This document shows positions 22,751 through 37,017 of a stretch of DNA of 64,000 nucleotides, one piece after another. Location of the stretch: NCBI RefSeq assembly GCF_907165205.1, contig NC_058191.1:17734501-17798500 (forward strand). The letters run 5' to 3'. Source of the stretch: Coccinella septempunctata (taxonomy: Eukaryota; Arthropoda; Insecta; Coleoptera; Coccinellidae). The number at the start of each line of letters is the position of its first letter. The first letter of the stretch is position 1. The notes beneath the pieces were generated by a model. The model searched no databases. It saw only the letters and a program-made list of their open reading frames with translations, and had not been told where the DNA came from. The translations under genes were made by a program, and so were the position numbers.

Positions 22751-24300
22751 AATTGAGATTTCAATGGTCAATTCGGCAAAGTGTGATATCAATTCCTCGA
22801 AAACTGTTTGTTCAATTCGAACCAAATCTTGAAATTTCACATAGTTTTCGAATTGAGATGCACATGTTGAATTTCAGTATGATAGTTCTGATAGGAATTC
22901 AGATTTCAGTGGTCGATTCGACAAAATATCATTTCAATTCCCAAGGAACTATTGGATCAATTCGACCCAAATCCCGAAACTGTATTCAGTTTTCGAATTG
23001 AGATGCACATGTTGAATTTCAGTTCGATAGTTCAGAGAGGAATTGAGATTTCAGTGGTCAATTCGGCAAAGTGTGATATCAATTCCTCGAAAACTGTTGG
23101 ATCAATTCGAACCAAATTTTGAAACTGCAGGTAGTTTTCGGATTGAGATGCACATGGTGAATTTCAGTTCGATAGTTCAGATAGGAATCGAGATTTCAGT
23201 GGTCTTTTCGGCAAAGTGTGAAATGAATTCCTCAAAAACTTTTGGATCAATTCCAACCAAATCTTGAAACAGCACATAGTTTTCGAATTGAGATGCACAT
23301 GTTGAATTTCAGTTCCATAGTTCTGATAGGAATTGAGATTTCAGTGGTCGATTCAACAAAATATCATTTCAATTCCCAAGGAACTATTGGATCAATTTGA
23401 CCCAAATCCCGAAACTGTACTCAGTTTTCGAATTGAGATGCACATGTTGAATTTCAAATCGATAGTTCAGATAGGAATTGAGATTTCAGTGGTCAATTCG
23501 GCAAAGTGTGATATCAATTCCTAAAAACTGTTGGTTCAATTCGAACCAAATCTTGAAATTTCACACAGTTTTCGAATTGAGATGCACATGTTGAAATTCA
23601 GTTTTATAGTTCAGATAGGAATTGAGATTTCAGTGGTCAATTCGGCAAAGTGTGATATCAATTCCTCGAAAACTGTTAGTTCAATTCGAACCAAATCTTG
23701 AAACTGCACATAGTTTTCGGATTGAGATGCACATGTTGAATTTCAGTTCGATAGTTCAGATAAGAATTGAGATTTCAGTGGTCTATTCGGCAAAGTGTGA
23801 TATCAATTCCTTATAAACTGTTGGATCAATTCGAACCAAATCTCGAAACAGCACATGGTTTGAGAGATTGAGATGCACATGTTGAATTTCAGTTCGATAG
23901 TTCTGATAGGAATTGAGATTTCAGTGGTCGATTCGACAAAATATCATTTCAATTCCCAAGGAACTATTGGATCAATTCGACCGAAATCCCGAAACTGTAC
24001 TCGGTTTTCGAATTGAGATGCACATGTTGAATTTCAGTTCGATAGTTCAGATAGGAATCGAGATTTCAGTGGTCTTTTCGGCAAAGTGTGAAATGAATTC
24101 CTCAAAAACTTTTGGATCAATTCCAACCAAATCTTGAAACAGCACATAGTTTTCGAATTGAGATGCACATGTTGAATTTCAGTTCGATAGTTCTGATAGG
24201 AATTGAGATTTCAGTGGTCGATTCAACAAAATATCATTTCAATTCCCAAGGAACTATTGGATCAATTTGACCCAAATCCCGAAACTGTACTCAGTTTTCG

Positions 24301-24325
24301 AATTGAGATGCATTCGAACCAAATC
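24301..24325. repeat. Out-of-register satellite junction
   Basis: The unit jumps from gaattgagatgc straight to attcgaaccaaatc, dropping roughly 100 bp of the monomer. Sequence after the jump, including the rare gctcatag and atagctcagatag variants, matches 33170 onwards, where the register is intact. This is a deletion or exchange scar. Confidence 0.8.
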
Positions 24326-24865
24326 TTGAAACTGCTCATAGTTTTCGGATTGAGATGCACATGTTGAATTTCAGTTCGATAGCTCAGATAGAAATTGTGA
24401 TTTCAGTGGTCAATTCGGCAAAGTGTGATATCAATTCCTCGAAAACTGTTGGATCAATTCGAAACAAAATATTGAAATTTTACACAGTTTTCGAATTGAG
24501 ATGCACATGTTGAATTTCAGTTCGATAGTTCAGATAGGAATTGAGATTTCTGAGGTCAATTCGGCAAAGTGTGATATCAATTCATCCAAAACTGTTGGAT
24601 CAATTCGAACCAAATCTTGAAACTGCACATAGTTTTGGGATTGAGATGCACATGTTGAATTTCAGTTCGATAGTTCAGATAGGAATTGAGATTTCAATGG
24701 TCAATTCGGCAAAGTGTGATATCAATTCCTCGAAAACTGTTGGATCAATTCAAACCAAATCTTGAAATTTTACACAGTTTTCGAATTGAGATGCACATGT
24801 TGAATTTCAGTTCGATAGTTCAGATAGGAATTGAGATTTCAGTGGTCTTTTCGGCAAAGTGTGAA

Positions 24866-25740
24866 ATCAATTCCTCAAAAACTGTTGGTTCAATTCGAAC
24901 CAAATCTTGAAATTTCACACAGTTTTCGAATTGAGATGCACATGTTGAATTTCAGTTCGATAGTTCTGATAGGAATTGAGATTTCAGTGGTTGATTCGAC
25001 AAAATATCATTTCAATTCCCAAGGAACTATTGGATCAATTCGACCCAAATCCCGAAACTGTACTCAGTTTTCGAATTGAGATGCACATGTTGAATTTCAA
25101 ATCGATAGTTCAGATAGGAATTGAGATTTCAGTGGTCAATTCGGCAAAGTGTTATATCAATTCCTAAAAACTGTTGGATCAATTCGACCCAAATTTCGAA
25201 ACTGTACACAGTTTTCGAATTGAGATGCACATGTTGAATTTCAGTTCGTTAGTTCAGATAGGAATCGAGATCTCAGTGGTCTTTTCGGCAAAGTGTGAAA
25301 TCAATTCCTCAAAAACTGTTGGTTCAATTCGAACCAAATCTTGAAATTTCACACAGTTTTCGAATTGAGATGCACATGTTGAAATTCAGTTCGATAGTTC
25401 AGATAGGAATTGAGATTTCAGTGGTCTTTTCGGCAAAGTGTGAAATCAATTCCTCAAAAACTGTTGGTTCAATTCGAACCAAATCTTGAAATTTCACACA
25501 GATTTCGAATTGAGATGCACATGTTGAATTTCAGTTCGATAGTTCAGATAAGAATTGAGATTTCAGTGGTCTATTCGGCAAAGTGTGATATCAATTCCTA
25601 AAAACTGTTGGATCAATTCGAACCAAATCTTGAAACTGCACAAAGTTTTCGAATTGAGATACACATGTTGAATTTCAGTTCGATAGTTCTGATAGGAATT
25701 GAGATTTCAGTGGTTAATTCGGCAAAGTGTGATATCAATT
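24866..25740. repeat. About 875-bp block shared with 33561-34435
   Basis: Offset is 8695 bp. Shared rare variants include gtggttgattcg, gtgttatatcaattcc, agatctcag and cacacagatttcg. Similar variants occur at about 4600-5220 and 9230-9710, so this block has been copied several times. Confidence 0.75.
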
Positions 25741-26049
25741 CCTAAAAACTGTTGAATCAATTCGAACCAAATCTTGAAACTGCACATAGTTTTCGAATTG
25801 AGATGCACATGTTGAATTTCAGTTCGATAGTTCAGATAAGAATTGAGATTTCAGTGGTCTATTCGGCAAAGTGTGATATCAATTCCTCAAAAACTGTTGG
25901 ACCAATTCGACCCAAATCTTGAAACTGCACATAGTTTTCGAATTGAGATGCATATGTTGAATTTCAGTTCGATAGTTCTGATAGGAATTGAGATTTCAGT
26001 GGTCTATTCGGCAAAGTGTGATATCAATTCCTAAAAACTGTTGAATCAA

Positions 26050-27990
26050 TTCGAACCAAATCTTGAAACTGCACATAGTTTTCGGATTGAGATGCACATG
26101 TTGAATTTCAGTTCGATGGTTCAGATAGGAATTGAGATTTCAATGGTCAATTCGGCAAAGTGTGATATCAATTCCTCGAAAACTGTTTGTTCAATTCGAA
26201 CCAAATCTTGAAATTTCACATAGTTTTCGAATTGAGATGCACATGTTGAATTTCAGTATGATAGTTCTGATAGGAATTCAGATTTCAGTGGTCGATTCGA
26301 CAAAATATCATTTCAATTCCCAAGGAACTATTGGATCAATTCGACCCAAATCCCGAAACTGTATTCAGTTTTCGAATTGAGATGCACATGTTGAATTTCA
26401 GTTCGATAGTTCAGAGAGGAATTGAGATTTCAGTGGTCAATTCGGCAAAGTGTGTTATCAATTCCTCGAAAACTGTTGGATCAATTCGAACCAAATCTTG
26501 AAACTGCAGGTAGTTTTCGGATTGAGATGCACATGGTGAATTTCAGTTCGATAGTTCAGATAGGAATCGAGATTTCAGTGGTCTTTTCGGCAAAGTGTGA
26601 AATGAATTCCTCAAAAACTTTTGGATCAATTCCAACCAAATCTTGAAACAGCACATAGTTTTCGAATTGAGATGCACATGTTGAATTTCAGTTCGATGGT
26701 TCAGATAGGAATTGAGATTTCAATGGTCAATTCGGCAAAGTGTGATATCAATTCCTCGAAAACTGTTTGTTCAATTCGAACCAAATCTTGAAATTTCACA
26801 TAGTTTTCGAATTGAGATGCACATGTTTAATTTCAGTTCGATAGTTCAGATAAGAATTGAGATTTCAGTGGTCTATTCGGCAAAGTGTGATATCAATTCC
26901 TAAAAACTGTTGGATCAATTCGAACCAAATCTTGAAACTGCACAAAGTTTTCGAATTGAGATACACATGTTGAATTTCAGTTCGATAGTTCTGATAGGAA
27001 TTGAGATTTCAGTGGTTAATTCGGCAAAGTGTGATATCAATTCCTCAAAAACTGTTGGACCAATTCGACCCAAATCTTGAAACTGCACATAGTTTTCGAA
27101 TTGAGATGCATATGTTGAATTTCAGTTCGATAGTTCTGATAGGAATTGAGATTTCAGTGGTCTATTCGGCAAAGTGTGATATCAATTCCTAAAAACTGTT
27201 GGATCAATTCGAACCAAATCTTGAAACTGCACAAAGTTTTCGAATTGAGATACATATGTTGAATTTCAGTTCGATAGTTATGATAGGAATTGAGATTTCA
27301 GTGGTCCATTCGGCAAACTGTGATATGAATTCCTCGAAAACTGTTGGATCAATTCGAACCAAATCTTGAAACTGCACATAGTTTTCGGATTGAGATGCAC
27401 ATGTTGAATTTCAGTTCGATGGTTCAGATAGGAATTGAGATTTCAATGGTCAATTCGGCAAAGTGTGATATCAATTCCTCGAAAACTGTTTGTTCAATTC
27501 GAACCAAATCTTGAAATTTCACATAGTTTTCGAATTGAGATGCACATGTTGAATTTCAGTATGATAGTTCTGATAGGAATTCAGATTTCAGTGGTCGATT
27601 CGACAAAATATCATTTCAATTCCCAAGGAACTATTGGATCAATTCCACCCAAATCCCGAAACTGTATTCAGTTTTCGAATTGAGATGCACATGTTGAATT
27701 TCAGTTCGATAGTTCAGAGAGGAATTGAGATTTCAGTGGTCAATTCGGCAAAGTGTGTTATCAATTCCTCGAAAACTGTTGGATCAATTCGAACCAAATC
27801 TTGAAACTGCAGGTAGTTTTCGGATTGAGATGCACATGGTGAATTTCAGTTCGATAGTTCAGATAGGAATCGAGATTTCAGTGGTCTTTTCGGCAAAGTG
27901 TGAAATGAATTCCTCAAAAACTTTTGGATCAATTCCAACCAAATCTTGAAACAGCACATAGTTTTCGAATTGAGATGCACATGTTGAATT
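26050..27990. repeat. Two tandem 1303-bp (9-monomer) units
   Basis: Units at 26132 and 26422 recur at 27435 and 27725, including the private gtgtgttatcaattcc variant near 26452 and 27755. The second copy has its own change (attccacccaaa near 27642). Confidence 0.75.
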
Positions 27991-28511
27991 TCAGTTCGAT
28001 AGTTCTGATAGGAATTGAGATTTCAGTGGTCGATTCAACAAAATATCATTTCAATTCCCAAGGAACTATTGGATCAATTTGACCCAAATCCCGAAACTGT
28101 ACTCAGTTTTCGAATTGAGATGCACATGTTGAATTTCAAATCGATAGTTCAGATAGGAATTGAGATTTCAGTGGTCAATTCGGCAAAGTGTGATATCAAT
28201 TCCTAAAAACTGTTGGATCAATTCGACCCAAATCTCGAAACTGTACACAGTTTTCGAATTGAGATGCACATGTTGAATTTCAGTTCGATAGTTCAGATAG
28301 GAATCGAGATTTCAGTGGTCTTTTCGGCAAAGTGTGAAATCAATTCCTCAAAAACTGTTGGATCAATTCCAACCAAATCTTTAAACAGCACATAGTTTTC
28401 GAATTGAGATGCACATGTTGAATTTCAGTTCGATAGTTTCGATAGGAATTGAGATTTCAGTGGTCGATTCAACAAAATATCATTTCAATTCCCAAGGAAC
28501 TATTGGATCAA

Positions 28512-28529
28512 TTCGGGATTTGTCCCGAA
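28512..28529. repeat. Quasi-palindrome conversion: arms TTCGGGA / TCCCGAA, loop TTTG
   Basis: Ordinary monomers read ttcgacccaaatcccgaa here. In this unit the eight bases after ttc (gacccaaa) are replaced by gggatttg, the reverse complement of the neighbouring caaatccc, giving a perfect 7-bp hairpin. A second local change (ttccatttcg for ttcagttcg) lies about 45 bp downstream. I see this form only once. Confidence 0.85.
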
Positions 28530-29899
28530 ACTGTTCTCAGTTTTCGAATTGAGATGCACATGTTGAATTTCCATTTCGATAGTTCAGATAGGAATTGAGA
28601 TTTCATTGGTCGATTCGACAAAATATCATTTCAATTCCCAAGGAACTATTGGATCCATTCGACCCAAATCCCGAAACTGTACTCAGTTTTCGAATTGAGA
28701 TGCACATGTTGAATTTCAGTTCGATAGTTCAGATAGGAATTGAGATTTCAGTGGTCAATTCGGCAAAGTGTGATATCAATTCCTCGAAAACTGTTGGTTC
28801 AATTCGAACCAAATCTTGAAATTTCACACAGTTTTCGAATTGAGATGCACATGTTGAAATTCAGTTCGATAGTTCAGATAGGAATTGAGATTTCAGTGGT
28901 CAATTCGGCAAAGTGTGATATCAATTCCTCGAAAACTGTTAGATCAATTCGAACCAAATCTTGAAACTGCACATAGTTTTCGGATTGAGATGCACATGTT
29001 GAATTTTAGTTCGATAGTTCAGATAGGAATCGAGATTTCGGTGGTCTTTTCGGCAAAGTGTGATATCAATTCCTCAAAAACTGTTGGATCAATTCGAACC
29101 AAATCTCGAAACAGCACATGGTTTGAGAGATTGAGATGCACATGTTGAATTTCAGTTCGATAGTTCTGATAGGAATTGAGATTTCAGTGGTCGATTCGAC
29201 AAAATATCATTTCAATTCGCAAGGAACTATTGGATCAATTCGACCCAAATCCCGAAACAAAACTCGGTTTTCGAATTGAGATGCACATGTTGAATTTCAG
29301 TTCGATAGTTCTGATAGGAATTGAGATTTCAGTGGTCGATTCGACATAGTATCATTTCAATTCCTTATGAACTATTGGATCAATTCGAACCAAATCTTGA
29401 AACTGCACATTGTTTTCGAATTGAGATGCACATGTTGAATTTCAGATCGATAGTTCTGATAGGAATTGAGATTTCAGTGGTCGATTCGACATAGTATCAT
29501 TTCAATTCCTAAGGAACTATTGAATCAATTCAACCAAAATCTCGATACTGTACACAGTCTTCGAATTGAGATGCACATGTTGAATTTCAGTTCGATAGTT
29601 ATGATAGGAATTGAGATTTCAGTGGTCCATTCGGCAAACTGTGATATGAATTCCTCGAAAACTGTTGGATCAATTCGAACCAAATCTTGAAACTGCAGGT
29701 AGTTTTCGGATTGAGATGCACATGGTGAATTTCAGTTCGATAGTTCAGATAGGAATCGAGATTTCAGTGGTCTTTTCGGCAAAGTGTGAAATGAATTCCT
29801 CAAAAACTTTTGGATCAATTCCAACCAAATCTTGAAACAGCACATAGTTTTCGGATTGAGATGCACATGTTGAATTTCAGTTCGATGGTTCAGATAGGA

Positions 29900-31640
29900 A
29901 TTGAGATTTCAATGGTCAATTCGGCAAAGTGTGATATCAATTCCTCGAAAACTGTTTGTTCAATTCGAACCAAATCTTGAAATCTCACATAGTTTTCGAA
30001 TTGAGATGCACATGTTGAATTTCAGTATGATAGTTCTGATAGGAATTCAGATTTCAGTGGTCGATTCGACAAAATATCATTTCAATTCCCAAGGAACTAT
30101 TGGATCAATTCGACCCAAATCCCGAAACTGTATTCAGTTTTCGAATTGAGATGCACATGTTGAATTTCAGTTCGATAGTTCAGAGAGGAATTGAGATTTC
30201 AGTGGTCAATTCGGCAAAGTGTGATATCAATTCCTCGAAAACTGTTGGATCAATTCGAACCAAATCTTGAAACTGCAGGTAGTTTTCGGATTGAGATGCA
30301 CATGGTGAATTTCAGTTCGATAGTTCAGATAGGAATCGAGATTTCAGTGGTCTTTTCGGCAAAGTGTGAAATGAATTCCTCAAAAACTTTTGGATCAATT
30401 CCAACCAAATCTTGAAACAGCACATAGTTTTCGGATTGAGATGCACATGTTGAATTTCAGTTCGATAGTTCTGATAGGAATTGAGATTTCAGTGGTCGAT
30501 TCAACAAAATATCATTTCAATTCCCAAGGAACTATTGGATCAATTTGACCCAAATCCCGAAACTGTACTCAGTTTTCGAATTGAGATGCACATGTTGAAT
30601 TTCAAATCGATAGTTCAGATAGGAATTGAGATTTCAGTGGTCAATTCGGCAAAGTGTGATATCAATTCCTAAAAACTGTTGGTTCAATTCGAACCAAATC
30701 TTGAAATTTCACACAGTTTTCGAATTGAGATGCACATGTTGAAATTCAGTTCGATAGTTCAGATAGGAATTGAGATTTCAGTGGTCAATTCGGCAAAGTG
30801 TGATATCAATTCCTCGAAAACTGTTTGTTCAATTCGAACCAAATCTTGAAATTTCACATAGTTTTCGAATTGAGATGCACATGTTGAATTTCAGTATGAT
30901 AGTTCTGATAGGAATTCAGATTTCAGTGGTCGATTCGACAAAATATCATTTCAATTCCCAAGGAACTATTGGATCAATTCGACCCAAATCCCGAAACTGT
31001 ATTCAGTTTTCGAATTGAGATGCACATGTTGAATTTCAGTTCGATAGTTCAGAGAGGAATTGAGATTTCAGTGGTCAATTCGGCAAAGTGTGATATCAAT
31101 TCCTCGAAAACTGTTGGATCAATTCGAACCAAATCTTGAAACTGCAGGTAGTTTTCGGATTGAGATGCACATGGTGAATTTCAGTTCGATAGTTCAGATA
31201 GGAATCGAGATTTCAGTGGTCTTTTCGGCAAAGTGTGAAATGAATTCCTCAAAAACTTTTGCATCAATTCCAACCAAATCTTGAAACAGCACATAGTTTT
31301 CGAATTGAGATGCACATGTTGAATTTCAGTTCGATAGTTCTGATAGGAATTGAGATTTCAGTGGTCGATTCAACAAAATATCATTTCAATTCCCAAGGAA
31401 CTATTGGATCAATTTGACCCAAATCCCGAAACTGTACTCAGTTTTCGAATTGAGATGCACATGTTGAATTTCAAATCGATAGTTCAGATAGGAATTGAGA
31501 TTTCAGTGGTCAATTCGGCAAAGTGTGATATCAATTCCTAAAAACTGTTGGTTCAATTCGAACCAAATCTTGAAATTTCACACAGTTTTCGAATTGAGAT
31601 GCACATGTTGAAATTCAGTTTTATAGTTCAGATAGGAATT
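29900..31640. repeat. Two tandem 869-bp (6-monomer) units
   Basis: Units at 29901, 30191 and 30481 recur at 30770, 31060 and 31350, offset 869. This hexamer consists of three pairs of alternating central-segment forms. Confidence 0.75.
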
Positions 31641-31886
31641 GAGATTTCAGTGGTCAATTCGGCAAAGTGTGATATCAATTCCTCGAAAACTGTTAGTTCA
31701 ATTCGAACCAAATCTTGAAACTGCACATAGTTTTCGGATTGAGATGCACATGTTGAATTTCAGTTCGATAGTTCAGATAAAAATTGAGATTTCAGTGGTC
31801 TATTCGGCAAAGTGTGATATCAATTCCTTATAAACTGTTGGATATATTCGAACCAAATCTCGAAACAGCACATGGTTTGAGAGATT

Positions 31887-33096
31887 GAGATGCACATGTT
31901 GAATTTCAGTTCGATAGTTCTGATAGGAATTGAGATTTCAGTGGTCGATTCGACAAAATATCATTTCAATTCCCAAGGAACTATTGGATCAATTCGACCG
32001 AAATCCCGAAACTGTACTCGGTTTTCGAATTGAGATGCACATGTTGAATTTCAGTTCGATAGTTCATATAGGAATTGAGATTTCAGTGGTCTATTCGGCA
32101 AAGTGTGATATCAATTCCTCAAAAACTGTTGGATCAATTCGACCCAAAACTTGAAACTGCACATAGTTTTAGAATTGAGATGCACATGTTGAATTTCAGT
32201 TCGATGGTTCAGATAGGAATTGAGATTTAAATGGTCAATTCGGCAAAGTGTGATATCAATTTCTCGAAAACTGTTTGTTCAATTCGAACCAAATCTTGAA
32301 ATTTCACATAGTTCTCGAATTGAGATGCACATGTTGAATTTCAGTATGATAGTTTTGATAGGAATTCAGATTTCAGTGGTCGATTCGACAAAATATCATT
32401 TCAATTCCCAAGGAACTATTGGATCAATTCGACCCAAATCCCGAAACTGTATTCAGTTTTCGAATTGAGATGCACATGTTGAATTTCAGTTCGATAGTTC
32501 AGAGAGGAATTGAGATTTCAGTGGTCAATTCGGCAAAGTGTAATATCAATTCCTCGAAAACTGTTGGATCAATTCGAACCAAATCTTGAAACTGCAGGTA
32601 GTTTTCGGATTGAGATGCACATGGTGAATTTCAGTTCGATAGTTCAGATAGGAATCGAGATTTCAGTGGTCTTTTCGGCTAAGTGTGAAATGAATTCCTC
32701 AAAAACTTTTGGATCAATTCCAACCAAATCTTGAAACAGCACATAGTTTTCGAATTGAGATGCACATGTTGAATTTCAGTTCGATAGTTCTGATAGGAAT
32801 TGAGATTTCAGTGGTCGATTCAACAAAATATCATTTCAATTCCCAAGGAACTATTGGATCAATTTGACCCAAATCCCGAAACTGTACTCAGTTTTCGAAT
32901 TGAGATGCACATGTTGAATTTCAGTTCGTTAGTTCAGATAGGAATCGAGATTTCAGTGGTCTTTTCGGCAAAGTGTGAAATCAATTCCTTATAAACTGTT
33001 GGATCAATTCGAACCAAATCTCGAAACAGCACATGGTTTGAGAGATTGAGATGCACATGTTGAATTTCAGTTCGATAGTTCTGATAGGAATTGTGA
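31887..33096. repeat. 1.2-kb block also present left of the BEL element (3241-4450)
   Basis: Offset is 28,646 bp. Shared rare variants include gatttaaatgg, tttctcgaaaac, agttctcgaattg, gtgtaatatc and ccttataaac. Such a set is unlikely to arise twice, so the block was copied over a long distance or the two regions are ends of an older, larger duplication. Confidence 0.85.
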
Positions 33097-34780
33097 TTTC
33101 AGTGGTCAATTCGGCAAAGTGTGATATCAATTCCTCGAAAACTGTTAGTTCAATTCGAACCAAATCTTGAAACTGCTCATAGTTTTCGGATTGAGATGCA
33201 CATGTTGAATTTCAGTTCGATAGCTCAGATAGAAATTGTGATTTCAGTGGTCAATTCGGCAAAGTGTGATATCAATTCATCCAAAACTGTTGGATCAATT
33301 CGAACCAAATCTTGAAACTGCACATAGTTTTGGGATTGAGATGCACATGTTGAATTTCAGTTCGATAGTTCAGATAGGAATTGAGATTTCAATGGTCAAT
33401 TCGGCAAAGTGTGATATCAATTCCTCGAAAACTGTTGGATCAATTCGAACCAAATCTTGAAACTGCACATAGTTTTGGGATTGAGATGCACATGTTGAAT
33501 TTCAGTTCGATAGTTCAGATAGGAATTGAGATTTCAATGGTCAATTCGGCAAAGTGTGATATCAATTCCTCAAAAACTGTTGGTTCAATTCGAACCAAAT
33601 CTTGAAATTTCACACAGTTTTCGAATTGAGATGCACATGTTGAATTTCAGTTCGATAGTTCTGATAGGAATTGAGATTTCAGTGGTTGATTCGACAAAAT
33701 ATCATTTCAATTCCCAAGGAACTATTGGATCAATTCGACCCAAATCCCGAAACTGTACTCAGTTTTCGAATTGAGATGCACATGTTGAATTTCAAATCGA
33801 TAGTTCAGATAGGAATTGAGATTTCAGTGGTCAATTCGGCAAAGTGTTATATCAATTCCTAAAAACTGTTGGATCAATTCGACCCAAATCTCGAAACTGT
33901 ACACAGTTTTCGAATTGAGATGCACATGTTGAATTTCAGTTCGTTAGTTCAGATAGGAATCGAGATCTCAGTGGTCTTTTCGGCAAAGTGTGAAATCAAT
34001 TCCTCAAAAACTGTTGGTTCAATTCGAACCAAATCTTGAAATTTCACACAGTTTTCGAATTGAGATGCACATGTTGAAATTCAGTTCGATAGTTCAGATA
34101 GGAATTGAGATTTCAGTGGTCTTTTCGGCAAAGTGTGAAATCAATTCCTCAAAAACTGTTGGTTCAATTCGAACCAAATCTTGAAATTTCACACAGATTT
34201 CGAATTGAGATGCACATGTTGAATTTCAGTTCGATAGTTCAGATAAGAATTGAGATTTCAGTGGTCTATTCGGCAAAGTGTGATATCAATTCCTAAAAAC
34301 TGTTGGATCAATTCGAACCAAATCTTGAAACTGCACAAAGTTTTCGAATTGAGATACACATGTTGAATTTCAGTTCGATAGTTCTGATAGGAATTGAGAT
34401 TTCAGTGGTTAATTCGGCAAAGTCTGATATCAATTCCTCAAAAACTGTTGGACCAATTCGACCCAAATCTTGAAACTGCACATAGTTTTCGAATTGAGAT
34501 GCATATGTTGAATTTCAGTTCGATAGTTCTGATAGGAATTGAGATATCAGTGGTCCATTCGACAAAGTATCATTTCAATTCCTGAGGAACTAGTGGATCA
34601 ATTCGAACCAAATCTTGAAACTGCACATAGTTTTCGAATTGAGATGCACATGTTGAATTTCAGTTCGATAGTTATGATAGGAATTGAGATTTCAGTGGTC
34701 GATTCGACAAAATATCATTTCAATTCCCAAGGAACTATTGGATCAATTCGACCCAAATCCCGAAACTGTATTCAGTTTTC

Positions 34781-34790
34781 GAATTGAGAT
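34781..34790. repeat. Short-monomer junction (45-bp deletion) 1
   Basis: The word gaattgagat occurs twice per monomer, 45 bp apart. Here the first occurrence is followed by the context of the second (ttcagtggtc), so the intervening 45 bp are missing and the unit is 100 bp. Confidence 0.9.
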
Positions 34791-36993
34791 TTCAGTGGTC
34801 AATTCGGCAAAGTGTGATATCAATTCCTCAAAAACTGTTGGACCAATTCGACCCAAATCTTGAAACTGCTCATAGTTTTCGGATTGAGATGCACATGTTG
34901 AATTTCAGTTCGATAGTTCAGATAGAAATTGAGATTTCAGTGGTCAATTCGGCAAAGTGTGATATCAATTCCTCGAAAACTGTTGGATCAATTCGAAAAA
35001 AAATATTGAAATTTTACACAGTTTTCGAATTGAGATGCACATGTTGAATTTCAGTTCGATAGTTCAGATAGGAATTGAGATTTCTTTGGTCAATTCGGCA
35101 AAGTGTGATATCAATTCATCGAAAACTGTTGGATCAATTCGAACCAAATCTTGAAACTGCACATAGTTTTGGGATTGAGATGCACATGTTGAATTTCAGT
35201 TCGATAGTTCAGATAGGAATTGAGATTTCAATGGTCAATTCGGCAAAGTGTGATATCAATTCCTCGAAAACTGTTGAATCAATTCAAACCAAATCTTGAA
35301 ATTTTACACAGTTTTCGAATTGAGATGCACATGTTGAATTTCAGTTCGATAGTTCAGATAGGAATTGAGATTTCAGTGGTCTTTTCGGCAAAGTGTGAAA
35401 TCAATTCCTCAAAAACTGTTGGTTCAATTCGAACCAAATCTTGAAATTTCACACAGTTTTCGAATTGAGATGCACATGTTGAATTTCAGTTCGATAGTTC
35501 TGATAGGAATTGAGATTTCAGTGGTCGATTCGACAAAATATCATTTCAATTCCCAAGGAACTATTGGATCAATTCGACCCAAATCCCGAAACTGTACTCG
35601 GTTTTCGAATTGAGATGCACATGTTGAATTTCAGTTCATAGTTCAGATAGGAATTGAGATTTCAGTGGTCTATTCGGCAAAGTGTGATATCAATTCCTCA
35701 AAAACTGTTGGATCAATTCGACCCAAATCTTGTAACTGCACATAGTTTTAGAATTGAGATGCACATGTTGAATTTCAGTTCGATAGTTCTGATAGGAATT
35801 GAGATTTCAGTGGTCGATTCAACAAAATATCATTTCAATTCCCAAGGAACTATTGGATCAATTTGACCCAAATCCCGAAACTGTACTCAGTTTTCGAATT
35901 GAGATGCACATGTTGAATTTCAAATCGATAGTTCAGATAGGAATTGAGATTTCAGTGGTCAATTCGGCAAAGTGTGATATCAATTCCTAAAAACTGTTGG
36001 ATCAATTCGACCCAAATCTCGAAACTGTACACAGTTTTCGAATTGAGATGCACATGTTGAATTTCAGTTCGTTAGTTCAGATAGGAATCGAGATTTCAGT
36101 GGTCTTTTCGGCAAAGTGTGAAATCAATTCCTCAAAAACTGTTGGTTCAATTCGAACCAAATCTTGAAATTTCACACAGTTTTCGAATTGAGATGCACAT
36201 GTTGAAATTCAGTTCGATAGTTCAGATAGGAATTGAGATTTCAGTGGTCAATTCGGCAAAGTGTGATATCAATCAATTCCTCGAAAACTGTTAGTTCAAT
36301 TCGAACCAAATCTTGAAACTGCACATAGTTTTCGGATTGAGATGCACATGTTGAATTTCAGTTCGATAGTTCAGATAAGAATTGAGATTTCAGTGGTCTT
36401 TTCGGCAAAGTGTGATATCAATTGCTTATAAACTGTTGGATCAATTCGAACCAAATCTTGAAACTGTACTCGGTTTTCGAATTGAGATGCACATGTTGAA
36501 TTTCAGTTCGATAGTTCTGAATTGAGATTTCAGTGGTCGATTCGACAAAATATCATTTCAATTCCCAAGGAACTATTGGATCAATTCGACCCAAATCCCG
36601 AAACTGTACTCGGTTTTCGAATTGAGATGCACATGTTGAATTTCAGTTCGATAGTTCAGATAGGAATTGATATTTCAGTGGTCTATTCGGCAAAGTGTGA
36701 TATCAATTCTTCAAAAACTGTTGGATCAATTCGACCCAAATCTTGAAACTGCACATAGTTTTAGAATTGACATGCACATGTTGAATTTCAGTTCGATAGT
36801 TCTGATAGGAATTGAGATTTCAGTGGTCGATTCGACATATTATCATTTCAATTCCTAAGGAACTATTGAATCAATTCGACCAAAATCCCGAAACTGTACA
36901 CAGTTTTCGAAATGAGATGCACATGTTGAATTTCAGTTCGATAGTTCTGATAGGAATTGAGATTTCAGTGGTCGATTCTGTCGAATCGAATCG

Positions 36994-37017
36994 AATGATA
37001 CTATGTCTAGTATCATT
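36994..37017. repeat. Hairpin insertion, copy 1
   Basis: Arms AATGATACTA and TAGTATCATT flank the loop TGTC (37004-37007). A second hairpin lies immediately left: CGATTC (36973-36978), loop TGTC, GAATCG (36983-36988). Ordinary units read cgattcgacatagtatcatt here, so about 25 bp of inverted extra sequence is present. Confidence 0.92.
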
